This document shows positions 55,701-63,169 of a stretch of 64,000 bases of DNA, piece after piece. This DNA is from Harmothoe impar. Its lineage: Eukaryota; Annelida; Polychaeta; Phyllodocida; Polynoidae. Position 1 is the stretch's first letter. Each line of letters begins with the position of its first letter. The stretch lies in NCBI GenBank assembly GCA_947462335.1, contig OX381709.1, positions 63,356,609 to 63,420,608 of the forward strand, written 5' to 3'. The translations under genes were made by a program, and so were the position numbers. Under the pieces are notes generated by a model. The model was not told the origin of the DNA. It ran no database searches and saw only the letters and a list, made by a program, of their open reading frames with translations.

Positions 55701-58700
55701 ATGAATATGTTAGGGCCAGAATCAAAGGAAACGAGATTTTAATGAATGGATTCCACGGTTAATTGATAGTAGCCATTCAGTATTATTACTGTATCAGACT
55801 GGCTTGCAGAAAGGTGGTCTGACAGGAGTGCATGCCCCTATGCATACGAATGTACTCATACTAAAACTCTTTCTCTGTCCACCAGTTCGGTCATCAGAAC
55901 TCGCAGATTGACGACTCGCACAGTATAATGTCTATGGACAACCAAGGGGATGCTCCAGGCGTAATGATCCAAGGTAGGTCTGGAAGCCTACATATATACT
56001 CTATACTCTTACCGAAGGCTTCAATATTAGAATGATTAAACTAGCAAAACCAATAGAATACTGCCATTACTAATATGAAGGCATCCGGGTGATTCCCTTA
56101 ATAATCACCATGCCCCATGTCAATTTTAAAAAGAGTCTATGCGCTTTAAGAAATGCCAATATCCCATGTCATTACATGTCTTCTTATTGGCTTTGGGACC
56201 TTGTCCCCAAAGCCATTTACACCACAGACCAGAGTGTCGCTTTTTTTGGCTTTGGGACCTTGTCCCCAAAGCCATTTACACCACAGACCAGAGTGTCGCT
56301 TTTTCGACAAGAAAAGACTAGCATAGGCCCCCTTGTTCATTGTTATATATAGCCCTAGCTGGCCCTAAAACCTTGCCTAGGACTGGTATCCCCATGTGTC
56401 CTTATAGGTGTGTGCAAGACTAATTTATCCTAGATCTTGTTTTCAGTTACTACATGTAGAACCAATGTACCTTGTGGTAAGGCCTAGATATCTTGTGAAC
56501 AGCCATATTTTGAGTTCTCTAATGTGGCTGTCAATGGCAAGGATAGGTACCAGCCTAATAACTATTGACTCCTATGTCAAGCCAAGCTGTCAATGTCAAT
56601 CCCAATTCCCATACAGGACCTATACTGGAGGTTGAGTGGTCCAGGGTGGCTCTTGAAATCACTCAAGCCCGCCCAAAGACAAACTGTGAAGTCCAACATA
56701 ATTACCCCTCCCCCACCCAACACACACATGCACCAACCCTGAAATAATATTCTACAGTCTTTAAAGGAAGGTCATCACAAGTCCTCCTTCTGCCCCCCTC
56801 CTCTTCCCTGTGCCTCCCTGTGCCCTCTCCTCCTCCTCCTCCTCCCTGTGCCCTCTCCTCCTCCTCCCTCTGCCCTCTCCTCCTCCCTCTGCCCCTCCTA
56901 CTACCCCATCTTTACCCTCCTCCCCACTCTACCTCCTTCTTGTTACCTTCTCCTCCCTCTGCCCACTCTACCCCATTTTCCTCCTTCCTGTTACCTTCTC
57001 CCCCCCCCCCCTCTGCCTTCCCTCCTCCCTCTGCCCCCTCCTCCTCCCTCTGGCTGCCAAGATGGCTGCCGAAAACTCAAGATTGTCTGATTTCCTTGTG
57101 TGATACATGGATAACAGGGTTTTCTGGGATGTAGAATCAGTTCTCAGGCTCAGATTTTCAATCCGAGAAATTTCCAAGATGGCTGCCAAGATGGCTGCCA
57201 AAAACTCAAGATTGTGTAAGGGCAGTGGTTACCGAACCGACCCAGTAACGTACGGCGCTGTTAGATTGTCAGACGGGGAAGTAGCTCAGTGGTAGAGCAC
57301 TTGGCTCCGGAGTCAGGGGGTCGTGGGTTCGAGTCCCGCTTTCTCCAGACGATTTTTCCGCGACCGTTACACTGGTGGAGAAAGCGAGCGCACTCGCTGG
57401 TACGGTTGACTTAGATGGTTGGAGCATCCCAACTTGCTGGGGATTGGCCACCTGCTGGCGGTTGGTAGTTGGAGGAGCAGGTAGTGAAGAGTTGGTTCCC
57501 AGTACGGGCAGTTGGAGTTCAGCATGGAGTCAAGTCAACAAATTGGCTGGATCGGTTCGGCACTGTGAGCTTCTATCATTGGCTGCTACGGGGCATGATA
57601 GAGGCTGGGGGAGCTGTGTAAGGGCAGTGGTTACCGAACCGACCCAGTAACGTACGGCGCTGTTAGATTGTCAGACGGGGAAGTAGCTCAGTGGTAGAGC
57701 ACTTGGCTCCGGAGTCAGGGGGTCGTGGGTTCGAGTCCCGCTTTCTCCAGACGATTTTTCCGCGACTGTTACAATTGTCTGATTTCCTTGTGTGATACAT
57801 GGATAATCGGGTTTTCTGGGATGTAGAATCCATTTTCAGACTCAAATTTTTAATCCGGGAAATTTCCAAGATGGCTGCCAAGATGGCCACCAAAAACTCA
57901 AGATTGTCTGATTTCCTTGTGTGATACATGGATAATAGGGTTTTCTGGGATGTAGAATCCATTTTCAGACCCAAATTTTCAATCCGAGAAATTTCCAAGA
58001 TGGCTGCCAAGATGGCCACCAAAAACTCAAGATTGTCTGATTTCCTTGTATGACTCATGTATAATCGGGTTTTCTGGTGTGTAGAATCCATTTGTAGGCT
58101 CCGATTTTTGATCCATGTAATTTTCAAGATGGCTGCCAAGATGGTATTTGCATAGGCATCAATGGAGTGCATCGCCACCAATGGAATTGCATTGGTACCT
58201 ATTTGATTCCATTAGTACATATTGGATTCTATAGTTATACCAGCTGCAGTAAAACCAATTAAAATCAAAAAGATTTAGCTAAGTGCATGTAGTTAACTGA
58301 CCATGCAGTGTTGCTGCAAACCATCAAATATGAATTGCATAAGAACCCCAGAAACTCCAACAATTATAAATATATGCCCCCTTTTTTTCTCACCTGTAGT
58401 TCATGACAATCCTATAAAAACCCAAAGCCACTACGGCTTTGCCGTAAAATCCTTGAATTTGTCCCCTTGTTCCTCCTGCCGTTTGCCACTAAGCCTCAAC
58501 ATGCCCATTTCGCCGTGTCGAATTAAGGGGTCTAGGGTCGTTTGTAGTCACGTTGTGTATGAAATAATCTATTATAATTTTGTTTCCATACTGTTGAATT
58601 ATCAAGATGATGACGACCAGGAGCTTATAGACCGGAACTGCCAATGCTGTGGCCGTTGCTGCTACGGCTACCCACGATGGCTGGCGTTTCAGAATGTTCT

Positions 58701-61700
58701 CTACATGATAGTGACAGATCTCATCTTTGAGTTGTTCATCTCCGCCTGTGTTCTCTTCAACGTTGTCGTCATGGCAATAGAACATACGCATATGCAACCG
58801 GAACTAGCCAGAGCCCTGGAGTATGCCAATCTAGTATGTATCTTTTTTTAAAGTGCAATGTATAATTATCATAATTGCCAATACGAGCAAGTTCCCTCTC
58901 AATTATATGGATACAATTTAGATAGCATGAAAGTACATGCATTCACTGAGTTTTATGATTATGTTTTTATTTGACAGGTCTTCACAGTGATATTCACATT
59001 AGAGGCCTTCTTAAAACTAATGGCCATGGGAAAGGACTATTTCAAATCGTCGTGGAACATCTTTGATTTTCTCATCGTCATAGTGTCTCTTATCGATCAG
59101 TCACTCGCCGCTATGGAGGGGCTTGATGAAATACAGGGACTTGAGACTATCAAAGTATTGAGAATGGTAAGCTTCGTCACGTTTGTGTAATGTATATTAT
59201 GATTCTACAGACGCATGAATCTTTCTGACTAATAACATAATTGCCTATTTTAGGTTCATGTTTCATACAACTTAAACAATTTTAACTATTCATGACATAT
59301 ACTCCAAGGCAGACAGACACTTCATAAAATGAAAGAAATTAACATTGTGGGTGTTTTCCCATATAATAAGCCTTACAATCGCAATGTTTGCATATCCCCC
59401 ATAGCGCCCTTACTTGGGAGACATGTTAAACGCATTATCGGATATTGGGTTATTGAAGGGGAAGCAACAGTAAGAAATTATGACACTGCACAATCTAACT
59501 GCTGCAATAGTTATACTAGAAGCGATTCAACTTCAAGCATCGTGCAATTTCCGATTCTGCGCCTTAACGATATATTCTATGATTGGATTTTTTCTAGGTA
59601 CGATTAATGCGTATCTTCCGACTGGCACAAACATGGACCACTATGAAGGTGCTTATCGCCATCATGGTGCGGACACTGGGGGCCCTGGGCAACCTTTGTC
59701 TCATCCTCGCTATTGCTATCTACATCTTTGCTGTCTTCGGAATGCAGCTACTCGGGAAGTCGTATACACCGGATAAATTCCCAGGGGGAGAGGTACCACG
59801 GTAGGTTTATGTCAAGTTCCCTTATTTAAAGGTACTGTGATAGGTTCATGTCAAGATCCTAGATGGAGAGGCACCATGGGAGGTTCATGTCAAGTTTGCA
59901 GATGGAGGGGCACCCCTCCCCCCGTCATAAAAAAAAGCTACCAGTCCGTTATGATATTACCCCTAGAGAAATCTTAAAATAGATTATGATATAACTATGT
60001 ATTCATACAATTCAAACTATGATGCCACTACTGCACTCCTGCTGTTGTAGTCTATACACTTAAACTATTTAGAAGTTAGTCATGGATATTTTTCTCGTTT
60101 CAGATTTAGGTTTGAAAGCTTCTGGCACGCGATATTCCTAATATTCCGCATCTTGTGTGGTGAATGGATAGAACCGCTCTGGGACTGCATGCTGGCTGCC
60201 GGCGAGTACTGGTGCTCGTTTGTCTTCTTTCCCACACTAGTACTGGGGAATTTTGTGGTAAGTGCATTCTTATTAATATGGTTAATTACTGTTCTATTGA
60301 TAAAGAGTAATATTTGAACAGCACATATGATGGATATTCATCTTGGCTGTCCGAATTACTGATACGATCATTTGAAAATGTTACCTATGAGCCCGGGGGG
60401 GCACTCAATTTTTTTTTGACACGGGTGTGCGGCTGGCCCTTTGACAACCCTTACCCTTGGTGAGGGGGATTTTGGTCAGAAGTGACCCTTGGTGAGGGGG
60501 ATTTTGGTCAAAAGTGACCCTTGCTGAGGGGGATTTTGGACAAATGTGCCTAGGTTTTAGCAATTTTCTCCGAGGAGTCGGCCTTGGTGTAACAATTTTG
60601 GTCAAAAGTGACCCTTCTTGCAAAGAATTTGGCAAAATGCGACCCTTTATCGGGGATTTTGTTGAAATATCCGAAAAGTGACCTTTGGTGAGGGGGATTT
60701 TGGTGAAAATTGACCCTTGGTGAGGGGGATTTTGGTGAAAAGCAGACCCTTGGTGAGGGGGATTTTGGTCAAAAAGTACCCTTCCCAGCCGCACACCTGT
60801 GTATACAACATATACCAAGTGCCCCCCCGGGCCTATGAGCATCGAAAGGACTTTGTGGTTCAATTTATGGTCCTACTCACAAATGCCGTCTTCGCATAGG
60901 TCTTGTTAGATTTACATTCTTCATACCATATCGTTGATACACATAAATATCATAGTATGCATTTTATATTATCGCAGATACTAAACCTGTTCCTTGCTCT
61001 GATGCTCAACTCCTTTGCCACCGACAACCTGAGTAAGGTGAAAGAAGAGGCAAAGGACGATAAGATGAAAGAAGGTTGGTCCAAGCTTAAAGGACTCTTC
61101 AAGAGCAAGAGCAGTTCAGTGGAGCCACAAGGTGGACTTGAGTCCAAGAAACCCTCCATTGCTGACATAGTTGAGGAGCTGAAAAGGCAGCAGAAAGCCG
61201 TGTACGGGGATGAGGATGACAGCATGTCTGTTAGATCTGCAGGATCCAAACTTAGTATTGCAGAAAGTAAGCCCACATTACCACACTTTATTCCCTGATC
61301 TAAGTGCCAAATTGTAGCTTTCCTGTGGATATAGTATACATATTAGTGTTATGTAATATAGTAGGTCTATAATTATAGACTATATCATGCATAGCCGACT
61401 TAATTGTCAACTTACTTACTTCTTTAAGCTGAGTTGATAATACAACAAGAATCGAGATCATTCATGATTGAAGGACCTGCTGCTCCAGTAGGCTACGTCT
61501 ATTTGATATCCCTCTTCACACCAGTTTATTAAATCAAATATGCCATTATGTTTGTAGAGGATCGGGTGAGATCAATAGAGCTCACTGCTATGAACGGAGA
61601 TTCATCATACCTAGAGGACGAAAGTGCAGAAAACGCTAAAAACAGAGAAAAATCCCCCAATGGTACCATCAGAGGCAAGAAAACAAACGTAAGGCACCCA

Positions 61701-63125
61701 AAAGTATCACTGCTGTATAGGGAGATTAGCATGCTTTAATTATTTGTTGATGCAGTCAAATGAAACAGATAGATAGAAATAATCTAAAGAAGGATGCAAA
61801 GTCATTGGGAAAAGATGTCCAGAGAGTGAAACCAGTTCAACAGTTATACTGTTAAATTCTGGAATCCTCACTGTGTCTTTCATAATGGTTTCATACAATT
61901 GATTTATCTATTTCGGTTAACATAAGCTTCCCCAGATTATGTTGCCACCATCTAATAGGCCTACACGAACTCCCGAAAGCCGCTAACCTAAATAATAGAT
62001 ATACCACCAGTCGATAACACACACCTGGTCTTGATACTGGTTGTTTTGATGTTTCTAGGATATTGCTGAGGCTTTTCAAACAGACCGTGGGAAGTTTGCT
62101 GAATTCAACACAGCGATGACAGAAAATAGCAAGAAACCAAGCCCTGAGGTGATTGATACCGACCCTAAATCTAGTAAGACGGCCTGGGACAAAGAACCAA
62201 AGAAGGATGACATGAATAGGGACGTAGAAGCTGATGAGGATCAGGAGGACAATACAATCCATGATTGTTTTCCACCCATATGCTGCTCATGCACGTAAGT
62301 ACTTCTAGTGAATCACTGTGGTGGCACCCCATACAGGAGCCTTTTCCGATCCAGAGAACGGTAGAAACACAAGATTTTCTCTCATATGGCCAATAGGTGA
62401 AATTAGAGTTTCTTTTGGTTGAGCCAAACATTTCTCCCATCCAATAATCAGAGGAACATACTGTATGAATGATACTCTCTCTCTTTCCCCCTTTCCTCCT
62501 CTCTCCCTTTCTTCCCTCTCCTCCCTCCCTTCCTCCCCTCTCCTACCTCTCTTCCTTGCCCCTCTCCCATTCTTCCCTCTCCTCCCTCTCCTCCCTCCCT
62601 TCCTCCCCTCTCCTCCCTCTCTTTCTCGCCCCTCTCCCATTCTTCCCTCTCCTTCCTCTTTTCCTCCTCTCTTTCTTCCTGCCCTCTCCTCCCTCTCTTC
62701 CTCGCCCCTCTCCCATTCTTCCCTCTCCTCCCTCTCTTCCCCCCTCTCCTCCCTCTCTTCCTTGCCCCTCTCCCATTCTTCCCTTTTGTCCCTCTCTTCC
62801 TCCCTTCTCCTCTCTCTCTCTCCCTCCTATCTTCTACTCTCTTCTTCCCTTCTCCTATCTCCCTTCTCTATTCCTCCCCTCTCCTCTCTCTTGCTCCCTC
62901 TCCTCCCTCTCTTGCCCCTTTCTTTCTTCCTGCCCTCTCCTCCCTCTCTTCCTGCCCTCTCCTCCCTCTCTTCCTAGCCCCTCTCCCATTTTCCCTCTCC
63001 TTCCTCTTTTCCTCCTCCCTCTCTTCCTTGTCCCTCTCCCATTCTGCCCTTTCCTCCCTCTCTTCCTCCCCTCTTCTCTCCTCTCTTCCTCTCCTCCCTC
63101 TCTTCCTCTTCTCTTTCTTCCTCCC

Positions 63126-63169
<44 letters not shown>

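Larger units (their letters stand above)
57215..57773 (+). mobile_element. TRIM-like LTR retroelement (559 bp) carrying a tRNA-like gene in each LTR
   Basis: Two 157-bp terminal direct repeats (57215-57371, 57617-57773) start TGTAAGG and end GTTACA, differ at one base (57365 C / 57767 T), and are flanked by ATTG (57211-57214, 57774-57777). The 245-bp interior starts one base after the left LTR with a primer-binding site TGGTGGAGAAAGCG (57373-57386) and ends in a purine-rich GAGGCTGGGGGAGC (57601-57614). No gag or pol; a 91-codon frame across the interior matches nothing I know. The size, TG...CA ends, PBS and PPT make it a terminal-repeat retrotransposon in miniature, dependent on other elements for enzymes. 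Its PBS complements the tRNA-like gene in its own LTR. Confidence 0.88.
57050..58150. repeat. 129-bp tandem array, interrupted by the LTR element
   Basis: Units contain ccaagatggctgcc, ctcaagattgtctgatttcc and gggttttctgggatgtagaa. The word agattg recurs at 57080, 57209, (57772 after the insertion), 57901 and 58030, period 129 bp. The second unit is split by 57215-57773 with duplication of ATTG. Reading frames on the minus strand across it are repeat artefacts. Confidence 0.88.
56189..58470. mobile_element. Dispersed repeat family B, expanded copy in intron 9
   Basis: Same order of sequence as the compact copy at 16762-17428. A 57-bp tandem duplication of the ggctttgggaccttgtcccc start follows at once, then cccttgttcattgtta, gagtggtccagggtggctct and a CTCC-rich tract (56780-57055). 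It ends with cctataaaaacccaaagcca + ctacggctttgccgtaaaat. Between the CTCC tract and the end it has gained a 129-bp tandem array, which is split by an LTR element. Confidence 0.7.

Noticed and set aside
57375..57650. 91-codon frame across the interior of the TRIM-like element
   Set aside because: No similarity to gag or any domain I know, and it runs into the 3' LTR; in a 245-bp GC-richer interior this can arise by chance. Not listed as a gene.
57616..57773. Simple tandem duplication of a tRNA SINE instead of an LTR element
   Set aside because: TG...CA termini, the flanking ATTG duplication around the whole unit, a PBS directly after the first repeat and a purine tract before the second fit an LTR element better; a genome-wide copy search would settle it.
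57663..58181. 172-codon minus-strand frame with repeated KSDNLEF peptides
   Set aside because: The 129-bp (43-codon) tandem array gives a periodic open frame; the repeated peptides track the DNA repeat.
60405..60863. 152-codon minus-strand frame with repeated [11 protein letters not shown] peptides
   Set aside because: It lies in the tandem array of a hAT-like MITE; the same peptides appear at the other copy (26767-27217) with frameshifts.
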